From: Blastomussa wellsi
Taxonomy: Eukaryota; Cnidaria; Anthozoa; Scleractinia; Plerogyridae
Assembly: GCA_947652115.1 (NCBI GenBank)
Contig: OX393562.1
Location: 8,998,874-9,062,873 of the forward strand
Direction of reading: 5' to 3'
DNA: 64,000 nucleotides
Position numbers and translations under genes: made by a program. The notes below the pieces were generated by a model. It made no database searches, had not been told where the DNA came from, and saw only the letters and a program-made list of their open reading frames with translations. Shown here in pieces: positions 41,200 through 53,499 of the stretch (its first letter is position 1; each line of letters begins with the position of its first letter).

Positions 41200-42230
41200 A
41201 ACCCCCCACTCCACGGACAACAATAGATCGCGAAGTAGATGCATCAAACCTGGAACCTTAGATGTCCTAGAAGAGAGAATAGCCACCACTGCCTCGTTAT
41301 TGGAACGGAACAGAACATGCTTCCTGGACCACTGCCGCCCTTATAAGTCAGCAGCAATTACCACTGGGAACAGCTCCTTATATGCCGTGGATGCCTGAGA
41401 CTGATTGAGAGCCCACAGGCCGTAAATCCATTGGCCCTGAAAGTAAGCCCCATAACCAACAGTGCCAGCTGCATTCGAAATAACTTCTAGATCAGTGGAC
41501 AGTGACATGCCAGGGTACAGCCAAAACCCAACATCATGCCACAAGGAAAGAAACCGCTGCCACCACTGTAAGTCCAAGCGAAATCCCTGATTGATGCTTA
41601 CAGGGTGATTCCTGTTATGAAAGCAATGCAACAAGTCAATCATTCGTCTGATAAATGTTCTCCCTGGCCACACAACCTTCGAAGCATGGTGCAAATGACT
41701 GATAAGCGACTCCAAGTCCTAGTGGCACCAGCGACGAGATTTAATTATTTGTCTTCAGGGAGACGTGCCACTTGTTGAATGGCATCCAGTTCAATGCCCA
41801 ACACCATCAAAGATGTGGTCGGACCTATGCATTTATTAGGGTGAAGGGATAACCCTAATCGCTTGCATACCTCGACAGCTGTGTGAAGATTCTGAGCACA
41901 TTGCCCTGACTGCGGAGGGCCTGCAGTGATAAAATCATCCAAATAATGCAGAAGATCCGATAAATGATATTGATTCAGCAAAATCCACTCCACCATATCA
42001 GCTACTGCATTAAAGATGAAAGGGGCAGAACGAGGACCAAAAAGTAAGGCAAGGTCAACAGTCCCCGCCATTTCATACCAAGCAGGCAACGGTCCTCCGG
42101 ATGAATGGCGATGTTGTGATAAGCGGCTTCCACGTCAAACTTGGCCATCAGAGCCCCAGGGCCATAGCAGGCAACCATGCGTATGATTTGGTCCAAGGAC
42201 CAAATGAATAAATAAAGGTAAAGAAAACCC
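41200..42230 (-). pseudogene. DIRS-type reverse transcriptase and RNase H, frameshifted
   Basis: The RT shows a KFDVEAAY first aspartate motif, FGPRSAPFIFNAV, and the catalytic YLDD near 41,950. The RNase H shows ISNAAG, where the usual Asp has become Asn, and STAYKELFPVV. Frameshifts lie near 42,040 and 41,740, and a stop lies near 41,340. Confidence 0.7.
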
Positions 42231-42639
42231 AAATCCCCGATAAGCTGGATGGAGACAAATAAAAACTATAAACAAGAAAAGACGCAAAAAAAAATTGTTT
42301 TTTAATCGCTATCCAACTCCATGGTTGGCAAAGTAAAAAAACTTCAAATACATGAATCATCTAGGTGGAAACAGCTGACCTTGAAACTTGCCTGTACATG
42401 AATCACTAATGAAAACCTACGTAAATATTCAAGTAACAACTATAAAGACAAGCAACCGAACGACAAACAATAATTGCCAGTCTACACAACTAGACTGATA
42501 AAATGAAACCGCAACGTCCAAAAAAGATAAACAGACGACAAAACTATCATAAAGTCAGCGAAGCTGCAAAATAGGAACATCAAAAAACAACTAACGTCCC
42601 TCACTGGCGCTTTGATTTAGAGCTGTGCAGAGCAGTAGA

Positions 42640-43914
42640 GGGCAGGGATTGGTACCTGCATTTGCGATCATTCTTCGAGAGGACGCCCACCCGATGGAAG
42701 CACTCATGAGCTCAATGAGAGCCAGCACAAGTGCTGCAACGGTGAGCAAAATAGCAATATGACATCTGCGATGAACAGCGACCTGCGTTCCACGAACGGC
42801 AAATAATTTGGGATGCTGGTATTACATGAGGCTCAGGTAATTTGCTGTGAAGACTGCTAGGACCACTACGCAAGTGCCCGCAGTGTGGAAGTTGTAGAGT
42901 TGGACGTTTATGGTCGACCAATCGATGAGTTTCGTGGCTGCCGCATGTTTACGAAAGGCCTGATTGTACGCCAACCAAATGCAACCGTTGAATTGGCGAT
43001 AAGTGCAGAGAATCAATAACTTGTAAGACGTCAAAGACTTCCAACGGTGAGGGAAATATGACATCAAAATCAACGTGGAAATGGAAAAAGCCTCCGACCA
43101 CGTGACGATATCTTCGATGTGGCGGCATTGCCTCTTATTACTTGGCGTAAACACCAAGCGCCCGTCCAAGAGCACTTGTGATTCGGGCTCGTTTTAAACA
43201 ATGTTCACCGGCAACAATTCAATGTATTTCCCACAACAATTTGGCTGACAATTTTGGCCGGAATTGGGGAGAACCCTGGCCCAACGACAAAAGCTTGCTG
43301 CAACAGAGGACCACCAACCAGGCTAGAAATCCCTGAGCCAACGTTGGCTGGCACAGGGACAGAAACCTGCTTGCCAAGAGTGCTCAAGGGCTCACAACCT
43401 CCGAGCGAGGGAACGCAAACGTAGACAAAAATGATGGGACTACTGACATAGGCCTACCTTGAGAAGCTGATGGCCCTGATATTGGCATAGTGGACACAAA
43501 GCCTGTCCCAGAGGCCAAAAAGGCCACCATACGTAAACCCAAATCCAGTGATTGAGCTTGAGGGGGAACGCCCACAAAACTATTAACATCAGTTGCCGAC
43601 CCAGCGAGGGGAGAACTCTGCATTGAAACGCCCACCGAAGGTGAAGTGGATGAGTCGCTAGCCAAGGCCTGTTTCACAGCACCAACAACTGCGGCCAAAA
43701 AGGTAGGGTCTAGGTCGTTCTGCGAGGTGCTAGCTGACGTGACAAGAAAACTCGCTGGGATAACTGGTAAAGCAGCTGAACTCTGCATATTGGTGAGCGA
43801 CTGTTTGCTGGTCACGACATTGAAGGCCTTCGAAGATTCCAGGAATAAACCAGCCGTGACACTATTATTCGTTTGATGAACAGACTTCACGATGAACAGC
43901 AAATGGCGAGACAA
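42640..43914 (-). pseudogene. Gag-like protein of the DIRS-like element, fragmented
   Basis: The first part is Ser/Pro/Val-rich. The middle part (43,175-42,822) is helical, with FPHRWKSLT and KLLILCTYRQF. The last part has a Cys/His knuckle, C-x7-C-x5-C-x3-H-x2-C. The arrangement is that of a nucleic-acid-binding Gag. Three frames are needed to read it. Confidence 0.5.
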
Positions 43915-43960
43915 ACAGCTTCAGAATGCACTGCAAGCAAGCTAAGTGCAGCAAACTGTC

Positions 43961-45565
43961 TACACGAATTGTGCAAGCAAGCAAGAGCACTGAAATCGCA
44001 AGGTGCCCAAGCTTAACACATAGTCGCACCAGGCCACCTGCGATGAATGTCCGCTGACCTAACTTGTCGTGAGGTTAACTTTGCCTAAATGTTATTTAGC
44101 CACATTAAAAAGGTTACCAGTATCGTTTAAAGGCTTAATCCAAACAAGCATATCGCTAAGTTATCTCACAGAAATTCCAAACATAAATGTGTTCATTTAA
44201 AAATTTGATGATGAAAATTACGGGTAGAATCATATTTTAGACAATGTTTCGGCGACACCATCATCAGGTCAAAATATACCTTTCAAGCTTTTAGCATGAC
44301 GATCGATTGCCAGCAGCTTTGAGACAGGATACTCAGGTGAATTCGATGTTTTTGAGTATAACTTGCTGTCACATGGTTAAATTTTTATGCTCACTGTATA
44401 CTGCGTGTAAACTCAGATCACATTAAAGTCACCTTCTCTGTGATTTGCTGTTGTTTTCAGTTATCTGACCAATAACATAAATGCGATTCATTGAATAAAG
44501 AGGGAACTTCCTTTCTTTTAATTACGATTTACCACTTACGAACTATATGTTTATTAATCTCACTTTACAACGCATGTCGAGTGCTTTAGAAGTTGATTAA
44601 AAGTTTGGGTCTCGGCTTATAACCGAATGCTTTCCGTTTATTTTTCATTCGAATCTGACAGCTTCTGGAAGTCAAAAGTTTAGGGTCTCGGCTTATAGCC
44701 GGGATCGGCTTATAGGCGAATAAATACGGTAATATTCAACAGATAACAAGAATATTAATGTTCAAGTTCAAGTTCTCAGTCCCTTGAGGCTAGGTGAAGA
44801 GTTTTGCTTTCATCGAGTCACTTTTGGCTGTGATTAAATATTGATCCAGATCTTTTATGCTCATCGATTCGTTGGTAAAGATGCCGACACGTGTAACCAA
44901 CATAGCTGGCATCACACCAGCCACATTCAAATTTGTAAGTACTTGAACATTAATATTCTTGTTATCTGTTGAATATTATATTTTGACCTGATGATGGTGT
45001 CATGAGGATGCCAAAACGTTGTCTTAAATATGATTCTACCCGTAATTTTCATCATCAAATCGATAACATTATCATGTCATTTAAAAATGACATGCTTTAC
45101 TGTGAGCACTTTAAGGAATTCTATCAGGGATTTCATTCTTCCTTTTTCAGGTTCTTCAACAGAGCAGGCAAATTTTAATTTAATGGCAATGAATTTATCA
45201 GTACAAAACTTACTGCGAAGGTGTCTTCGCAATTGAAGTTTGCTCGAAATTAGAGGAGCAACAATGTGTCCGCAACAATGTGTCCTCGTTTGCCACCGCC
45301 TCAAGTGTTGTACATGTTCAGTTGTAGATAACACTCTGCACTATCTGAGATTGTCTCACTAGTTGGGTGGTTATTATCGGTTTAATGTTAACACATTCAG
45401 AAATTGTGTAATTTTGTTGAGCAGTGAGGATACAGCCCCCACAAGTCTGAAGGTGCCCATACACCTATGTTGGGAGAGGTTACCAAGAAAGCTATAAGTT
45501 TCAGAGCAAGAGCCACTCGCGGCCTAGGGCTGCACGGCTGATTAAGCTCACATCTGTTCTCTATT
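43961..45565. other. Intergenic DNA with split inverted-repeat element
   Basis: No supported gene. It contains the inverted repeat at 44,202-45,061, which is listed separately. Confidence 0.5.
44202..45061. mobile_element. Inverted-repeat DNA element with a split left arm
   Basis: The right arm (44,940-45,061) pairs with two left blocks, 44,202-44,279 and 44,729-44,768. The blocks are separated by about 450 extra bases that look like a secondary insertion containing CTCGGCTTATA repeats. The core of the arms includes ACCATCATCAGGTCAAAATAT. No transposase is encoded, so the element is non-autonomous. Confidence 0.7.
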
Positions 45566-45788
45566 TTCTTGATAGTTAACAAGGAAATCGAGGAATACCA
45601 AGTGAAATATCAAGACTTGTCAGATGAAGTCAAGTCATTGCAAGGATTACTGGTGCTAAAAAACCAATGCTTGGCTGAAGAAGAATTAAACCTTAAGTGG
45701 TTTACTATTCAAGAAGATGTTTCAATCAAAATGAGAAAAGACCTATCAGGAAAAAATGCACATCTCTTTCAGCAAAAGGTATTCTTTT
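45566..45788 (+). other. Candidate isolated coding exon (coiled-coil type)
   Basis: An open stretch of about 70 codons, Glu/Lys/Leu-rich, is flanked by a good acceptor (TTTTCTTGATAG) and a plausible donor (AAAG|GTATTC). It could be an exon of a host gene or of an old element gene. No partner exon was found with confidence; a CTTGTGCAG acceptor lies near 45,840. Confidence 0.25.
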
Positions 45789-45789
45789 A

Positions 45790-48700
45790 AGACCTTTCTA
45801 AGATGCTTAATAATAATTTTATTTTTAAAATCTTGTGCAGCTAGGGTTCCATGGCAGTTGGCAACCATGAAAAGATACCATGTTATTTGGAATTTTTATG
45901 CAAGTGCTGGGAAAAAGTCCAAAAATCTGGGTCATGGAACATACATGAAATTATTGGATGGTATACATGACCATACATTATTTTGTCCAGATTGAATAAA
46001 TTATAAACCTTTATATAGCCATAGAGGTTTTATTTTGGAATAAGGATGAAAAAGCCCTGTTAGCTGTCTCATTTTGCACTATTGGACATGTAAACAGAAA
46101 CTTGTATATTTGTTGTAGTTGAATTTTTACCTTTTGTACAATTTTTTTGGAACCAGTGAATAATTTATAGATTTAGCCAAGCCTAAAAGCGGAGCTCTGT
46201 ATTTTTGCTGGTTCTTAATAATTTCTCTGAAATAGATAATAATTAAAAACGTCAACTGCAATTGCAGAATTTCCACTAAGAATGACCATGACACTGCCAG
46301 AAGAAAAAAATTGGACCTGAGCCCGCGACCAATGAAGAAAACCAATGCCTGGTCAGCGGTCAACTTCAAAAATAACAGTTAACTCAATCAGTTCTAACCT
46401 GAGCCCGTGAACTGGTCATGTGATACTGGTCAGTGGATACCTCGATTTGACAGCTGTCAGTAGACCATAACATGGATGCCCTATAACAAGATGTAAGCTG
46501 ATAAGGCTGACAAGGCATGGCTATTTATGGCCGCCATGTTGCGCGACTCTGTCATCGCCGTCGTTGTGCGTATGCGCCCACGAGCAATACTGCTAGCCAT
46601 GCTAACCATGAGAAAATCAACTCATGGGTTTCGTTTTCTTTCCCATATGAGCATGAGGCTCCGCTATTACTTGAACTGGTTAGTTTAATATTTTTTAAAC
46701 TGTATTACTTGAACTGGTTTAATTTTCATTATTATCAATATACTCACCCAAATTGGAATTTGGGTTTCGTGCATCCTCGGAGACCCAGGGACAGTTAAAA
46801 CGAGCCCCCTCTCTTTAAGTTTTTGGCCGCTGCAATCTTGATATCTCGGCAAGATCTGACGGTTTTTTTATTTCAAGTCACAAACCCCACCAAAAAGGGT
46901 TAATTACACTACAGTACTTACCATATTTACTAGTGTATCAGTTAAGTTAACGTTCAAGTGCAAGTTTTATTCATTTCTAGGTAAGTATTTTATTGGAAAA
47001 CGTATATATTGTATTTCTTAGAGTATTTGTCCAGGAACTATGGATATATGAAACAATCACAGCAAGTTTCAATGTGAAGTTTTAATATTCTCGCATGAAC
47101 GCAATCATTTTAACAACACATGTACATGTGGGCATTTTGCCCGTAATTTCTGAAATAGGCCTACAGCATCAAACATACTAATGCCAGACAAACCTTTATA
47201 ACTGTGGAAGATGAAAAGCAACTTTAGCAGGCAGGCAAAACCAAAGAAGGTCAAGAGGCTTTGAGACGACTCAATAAACAATGTGCCATGCTTGTTTGGA
47301 AAACTTGGTAATCAAGCTACAAAGTCTATTGAGTATTGATAACTGGTGACTGCATGTGCTTATGTCATGCCAGGGTACTAAGCAGGGAAAAATGTTCTTC
47401 TCTGAGCAGAGTTACAGCCGTATTTTGCAGGAAATGCCAGTTCTTTATTCAGAAACTGTGCCAGGGAGTATCTTCAACACTGAAGTCTACATAAAGCAGA
47501 TAAATCTTAAAGCATTTCAACTTGAACTGCGAATTTAGGTGCAGACCGCTAAGCGATGGACTTTGTGTTTTGTATCATTGTTTACTGGATGTTTTTGCTG
47601 TGGAGCGAGTGAAGTGAGTGAGCAGCAGTAATAATCAGAATGTGTAATAAATCTATACAAAATTGAGATTTGACAGAATGCACTGTGTGGCGACCAAAAT
47701 GTACTGCACGGGGACCAGAATGCACTGTGCAGTGACCAAAATGGATTGCACCCTGGCGCTGCTTCGTTTTGAGGTATTAAAGAAGGGAAAATTCAAGTTC
47801 AACCGTAAACAAGTTGCACTGTAAGCCTGAAATTTGCTGTTTTATCAGTGGCACCCAACAAATCTGTTCCTAACTTTATCTGTTCCTCTGTGCGAATGTT
47901 GCTGACTGGTAAAATGGTTCAGTTTATGTTTTGTCATGGGAGTTGTCACTGAAAAAATATGAGTTTTGCGCTGGCTGATTGAAAGTCGGAAGGGCGACTG
48001 AAGGAACTGCTCGTCGAAGGCTTGAATCTTGTTTGTTGGGTGTCCCTGTTTTATGGCGTTGCTTTCTTTTTGTTTTTGAGTCCCTTCGAGTTCCTTCGAG
48101 TGTTTTTCGATTTTGTCAAAGGTTTTTGCAGTTGTATTGATTTATTTGGGCTATCACGCAAAGAATGATGATTGAAGCTACTTATTGGGCGACATTTGTT
48201 GGGTGACAAAGAAATGATATTTGTCATTCTCGTCTTGAGGTTTGTGATTATTTGGCTACTGCTACTACTTTCCGATTTTTTAATGTTTTGGCTGGCAATT
48301 TAATTTATCAGTGCAGTCCACAGTCTGCAGTTTTCTAAACACTGACTGCAACTTTGTTATTCGTGAATAGCTCTGTCACGCAATGCAAAAAAAACTCCAA
48401 GCATTGTATTTGTATGAATAAATCGGAAAAATCATGTTCATCAAATACAGTTATGTTAAGAGTTTCATACTGATATTTAAAATTGTTGATTTCAACATTA
48501 AAGAAAGCTTGAATTTTGGGAAACCAAGTCAAAATGAAGCCAAGTGAATCAAAGTCGTCGAACGCACTCCTAATCTTTGATTACTACTAGTACTAAATAA
48601 CTATAACAAATACAATTTTGAATAAACGATTCAACCAGTATGGAAAGTTGTTCTCTTTTTGTCATGCAATAGTTCTTAAGTAACACAAAATCCCTGTGAT

Positions 48701-48900
48701 CAGGGTGGTAAAGGGGCGTGATCTGAGAAACATCTGAGCTGAAATCTGGCCATGATCCGTGATTTGCCAGTCAAGTAAGACAATTGATCTATTTATTTTG
48801 AGGACTGTGATTCCACTGAATTCAGACAGAAACCATTTGTCAGTGAGTACCGAAGATAAATTACACACTGATCAGTAAAGTCAATTAATTTAGAATAGTG
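45790..48900. other. AT-rich intergenic DNA
   Basis: No supported gene. A small minisatellite lies at 47,677-47,752 with three ~22-bp units carrying GACCA(A/G)AAT. The rest looks unique and non-coding. Confidence 0.5.
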
Positions 48901-48912
48901 AAGCAAAAGCCA

Positions 48913-49417
48913 CGATACAGACAAAGATGGCGCCAGGCGTTGCATTCTGGGGAAATCGACATGTCAACTTTGAAGTTACTGTGTTTGTATGGGAATCTGA
49001 TGGCAGATAATTTTATTAAGAAATAAATTACGGGCAATTTATGGATAGCAAAGTGAGGGTACTTGGCCAAAGATTATGTGTACCAACTCTGAGGGATGTA
49101 ACTGCACTAGAAAGCGTGTAATCACGTTTTTAAATTTCTCATACATTTGCTTACAAGTTTGTGGGGGAAAATTATAGACAAATGTAAGAAAAATTGAGAA
49201 CGCGGGTGGACGCTTTCTAGTTTGCCTACATCCCTCAAATTTGGTACATATAATCTTTTGCCTAGTACCTTCACATTGCTATTCATAAATTGTTCAGAAT
49301 TTATTTTCTAAGAAAATTATTTGCTATCTGGTTCCCATATAAACACAGTAGCTTTGGGGCCAACATGTTGATCTATACCCAAAATGCCACACGTGGTGTC
49401 ATTCTTTTTCCGTATCG
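48913..49417. mobile_element. Foldback / large inverted-repeat element (505 bp)
   Basis: Left arm 48,913-49,152 and right arm 49,178-49,417 are imperfectly complementary along almost their whole lengths. Examples are CTGTGTTTGTATGGGAA paired with TTCCCATATAAACACAG, and CTAGAAAGCGT paired with ACGCTTTCTAG. The loop is only about 25 bases. No protein is encoded. Confidence 0.85.
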
Positions 49418-49615
49418 CGGATTGGATTTCTGCGTTTTGGGCATTTTCTTACACTGTGTATTTGCATTGGGATGAAGTGTTGCTGAAGCTTAATAACAGG
49501 TAAATGCCACTCAAATCCTAAGTTACGTCATCAGGATTCATGATTGTATTCCTGGTCTTGCAAACATTTGCTTTTCTGCTCCTCCTGAGCCAGTTAAACA
49601 CTTGGTCTATTTCTG

Positions 49616-50116
49616 TCAACTGGAGGATGGTGAATGGCCCATTGCCGACAACGGACACAGGCCCTTAGAAGACACAGGAATTATGGCATTTTTCAACGTC
49701 ATCACGCTTGGGCCAGTCAAAAAATTTGGCACCACATTTTTGTGAAGAAGCTTGTACTCCGTTTGTACAGCATCAAAGGTCTTCAGGGCACGGCCAATGT
49801 AAAACAACTTCTGATATTCAACCGTGTAGTATTTTCCATCTTGTGGAGAAGGAAATTCTTCAAAGCCTTGAATGTTCTTGTTGTGTAGCTCTAGAACCAT
49901 GTGTTTGCAAAAACTTGAGAAATCACTAGGCAGTGAAGACTGCAAAAGAAGGCATCTAGTGAATGCGCAAACGAAAGGGCCACATTCATAACTGTTAGCT
50001 TGTTTAGGGATGTCTTGCGGTGTGTTCGTGGAGAAATGCCATGCTTCAACATCTAGCTTGGGATCCATCTCTTGCAAGAGATCCCACATAACAGCACTCT
50101 TCGTAGATGGCTTCAC
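49616..50116 (-). pseudogene. Ulp1-like (C48) cysteine protease fragment
   Basis: A 166-codon frame with IPKQANSYECGPFVCAF, where the Cys of ECGPF corresponds to the catalytic Cys of Ulp1/SENP proteases. LELHNKNI and YIGRAL follow. Only the last part of a protease domain is present; the catalytic His/Asp region is missing upstream. Such domains occur as SUMO-protease-like modules of eukaryotic transposons. I read it as a relic of one. Confidence 0.55.
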
Positions 50117-51020
50117 AATTGCTGCTGCTAGCTAGGCTGTCGAGGACAAAAATGCGACTTTATTTTGGTTTCACAACTAGGAGTGACCATTGTTCAGTTC
50201 AATTCTTTATTTTTCTAATAGGTAATGTTTGCAAATTGGACATGCCAACAGGTAGCAGATACTAATCTAGGTGGGTCATGTCATAACTAAAGACAGTAGG
50301 TAGACAAGTTTACAGCAAATGAAGGAGATAAATGTACGAGTGTATGAATTATAAAATTAAGTTTGTGAGTTAATTAGTACCATATTAGGAGAAAGCACTA
50401 TTAGATATCTTATTTTTGCAGAAATTCTTAATAGATCTAATTCTGGAGTAATACAATTAAGACTACACTATATTATTCTAAAGATATAATAAGATTTTAA
50501 GAAAGCCTGACCTTTTGAATGATGTTTCCTATATCAAGATAGATAGTTTATTAAAACTGCATCGCAGCCAAAGGCTGAATTACGAATTATTTACAAATAC
50601 TTTACAATACTTAAAAATTACTAATGAGGTGCTTCTTAACCTAGTCGTCTCATCAAGCAAAAAGTTTAGAAGAGGTTCTTTGTACTGAGGAAAAGTACAA
50701 GCATCATCTGTTGCAATTATTGTGGATATGTTATGGTCCAGTCCATATTCCATTGTGCACTTTGAAGTATGGGATGATCTTCCATTGGTAGTGAATATAT
50801 CTAGTGAAGCCCTGTAAGTCTTTCCATGTGATACCTTGGTCTTCTTCGTTTTACCAGAATCTTAAATCTTCTTGTCATTCTTTTCACAGCTTTTTCTTTT
50901 GGTTCCCTTTTTGTGGTCCTTTGTTATTTCCATGTCTTCCCACAGGCTTCCCAAGCTCAAAATTCGACTCTGCATACGTGGTGTATGGGACAGCTTGTGT
51001 ATATAGAGAATTCTATGGGA
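50117..51020. other. AT-rich intergenic DNA
   Basis: No supported gene or repeat seen. Confidence 0.45.
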
Positions 51021-51023
51021 AAG

Positions 51024-51599
51024 TCACCGACCGTTTCTTGTGCTGATTTTGAAGCCATTCTGATGCCGTTTAGTGAAGTTATTCAAAATCGTTGTCTCTC
51101 CTAAAAGAAAGGAAAGGCATACCACTCCATTGATCGATTGCCAGACGTTACTCCACAAATTGCTCTCTCCTCGAAAGGAAAAGTCCCGAATCGGAATAAA
51201 ACCAGTAGTTCCATAAAGCCCAATAAATTTCACTCCGTATACGTGTGCTTCGGCAGTTGAAAGTCTCATGAAGAACGAAACAGTTGGCTTAAAGTTTGCC
51301 TCTTCGGCTTTCCCGAAGTCCTTGTGATCACCCTAAAGCCAGCAGCCGTTACGCAAGGTCAAGTATCTGGTTCTATCTTCAACTCTGATTGGTCCATGTA
51401 AACCAAGTAGCGTGCCGACAACATGACCCTCCATCAGAGGGAAAGGTACATTTTGTAGTGAATCTAGTGTCACACTAGGGCTCCCAAGGGCTATTTTCTG
51501 ACACCTGTATTGTTCGCGATAGCCAGTCACAGCTATGTTACAAAAGTCAGGGAAAAGCCCAGGAAAAGCTGTGTGAAGATGAATCTGACACTGTTCCAT
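51024..51599 (-). pseudogene. Unrecognised gene fragment with an internal stop
   Basis: Two frames in the same phase (51,599-51,333 and 51,330-51,024) are separated only by a TAG at about 51,334, so they were one gene. The sequence is mixed and non-repetitive, with protein-like composition (GTLLGLHGPIRVEDRTRY, YGVKFIGLYGTTGFIP). It lies upstream of the Ulp1-like fragment on the same strand and could belong to the same old element. Confidence 0.35.
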
Positions 51600-51830
51600 G
51601 TGGAAAACAAAGCAAAATTCGTGGGCATTTGAGAGTTTTACTCAACTGAACTCGAAACTATCCTTGATTTAACACAATCAGTTTTCTCCATCTAATAGCT
51701 CTAGGACAGCATGCGTGGGCTGGTCGGCGACAGCCACGATTTCTTGTGAAGAGACGGAGGAGAGAGTTCTTCCCTTAAAATTCTTTGGAATCAGCCTAAT
51801 AACAGCTAGAAATTAGCCTATAGGATATAT

Positions 51831-52676
51831 ATGCCCCCTACAAAAACGGGCCGCAAGAACAAGCGCGGGGAAAGAGGGTCCACAGACGACGAATCTGCAG
51901 ATCCATCAATATGGCCTCCGCAGACTTTGAACCTGAAGATGCAGAGGAGCGAGAAGATGACCAACCCGACCTCTCGGACATCTACACAACACTCAAAGAA
52001 CTCTTGAAATCCATGAAAAATCTGTCTAACGAAGTCGCGGAGCTAAAAACCTCCTTCAGGCAACAAAAGTCCGAGTTAAGAACTGCCAAAGAATCATTGA
52101 ACGCAGCGCTGAAGTACAACGACAAACTTCTAAAGGATTTAAAAGCCACTAAACTACGGGTGGAAGAACAAGAAGAAGAGATTGACGAGCTTTACGAAAA
52201 TATGGACACGCTTGAACAGTATACGAGGAAAAATTCCCTCGCGATTGAGGGTATTCCAGAAAATGTGTGCAGCAATGAAGATGCAGTACTGAAAGTTGCA
52301 GAAGTCTTAAACGTGAACGTTAAGCGAGAAGATATCGACATCTGTCATAGAATCAAAAGGAAGAAGTCAAGCGCTATTATTACAAGATTGATTAGCCACA
52401 AAGTAAAGAGAGCACTTTACAAGCAACGAGTTCAACTGAAGAATGTCAGTTTTTCGTTCGAATGCTACAGCAGCGGCAAGGGCGTCTTCTAATCACATCT
52501 TTATCAATGAAAATTTGACGGCACATAGACGTAACCTGGTACGGATAGCAAATGGAATGAAAGAGGATGGAGTGCTTAAAGGAGTATGGATTGTTGACGG
52601 AAAAGTCTTTGTCAAAACTTCTCCTGAGGATAGGCCGATCCGAATTAACGCAGAGAATGATTTAGGTTATCTCTAG
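51831..52676 (+). pseudogene. LINE B ORF1, frameshifted
   Basis: It starts at ATG 51831 with a basic head. The main frame (51,911-52,492) has an acidic start, a long coiled-coil and LEQYTRKNSLAIEGIPE, the RRM-type motif of L1 ORF1 proteins. The last frame (to 52,676) has IFINENLT and the C-terminal domain. Two frameshifts are needed. Confidence 0.7.
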
Positions 52677-52781
52677 ACTATTTTCTTTAGATTACGAGAA
52701 CCCTCAAGATGGTCCAAGAAAGCATTGCGAGAAGCTTAATCTCTTAATTTTTTCTTTAGTTTATTATAATAGCACTAGTGT

Positions 52782-53411
52782 TTGCCATGTTTTTATATTC
52801 CGATGCAAAATAATTTAACATGCAAAGTGATTTCACTAAATGTAAGAGGAATACAAGATCAAATCAAGAGAAGGAGCATCTTTTCTTACTTAAAAGAACA
52901 AAAAGCCAGCATTTACTTCCTGCAAGAAACTTACTCAGAAATTGAGGACGAAAAAATTTGGCAAAACGAATTGGGAGGTAAAATGTATTTTTCCCATGGG
53001 TCCCGACATAGTAGAGGCACATGCATATTAATAGACCAGTCGGTTGATTATAATGTATACTACTCCTTTGGTACTAAGTCATGAAGAATTGTCCTCATTA
53101 CAGTCAATATAAACGGGTTGAAAGTTTCATTCTGCAATATCTATGCGCCAAATAATCTTTTGGAGCAATTAGAGTTTATTCGAGAATTGAATAATTGTAT
53201 CATTGATAAATCTGAATTGCCCAACCTCATTGTTGGAGGTGATTGGAACTGTACATTAACAAAGAAGGATGAACACAATTCAACACAATTCAGGCAACTG
53301 ATTTTAATGACTATGGAAATTTTTGACCTGATAGATATACAAAGAACTCGCTATCCAAATTTAAATATCTATTCGTATGTATCGAAAGCCTTAAACGTCA
53401 AATCTAGATTA
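52782..53411 (+). pseudogene. LINE B ORF2 5' part: APE-type endonuclease
   Basis: The endonuclease motifs VISLNVRGI, FLQETYS, IYAPN, GGDWNCTL and SKALNVKSR are visible. One stop lies at about 53,083. The frame is cut by LINE C exactly after the SR of the SRIDFFL-type motif and resumes with DFFLIAQN at about 61,763. Confidence 0.7.
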
Positions 53412-53499
53412 GGAAAAGGAAACTGTACGCAGGAAACTAAAATTACAAAAATTACACCCGTCGGAGTCACTAAAAGTCAAATTTCAAAATCTGCGTTCA

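Larger units (their letters stand above)
39980..43960 (-). mobile_element. DIRS-like retrotransposon (tyrosine recombinase type), degraded
   Basis: On the minus strand, in order, are a Gag-like region (43,914-42,640), a reverse transcriptase (42,230-41,745), an RNase H (41,715-41,200) and a tyrosine recombinase (41,180-40,118). This order and the absence of an integrase define DIRS-like elements, which integrate as circles by recombinase. Many frameshifts and stops interrupt every domain. Terminal repeats were not identified with certainty. About 350 bases of AT-rich sequence near 42,250-42,600 interrupt the junction of Gag and RT. Confidence 0.75.
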
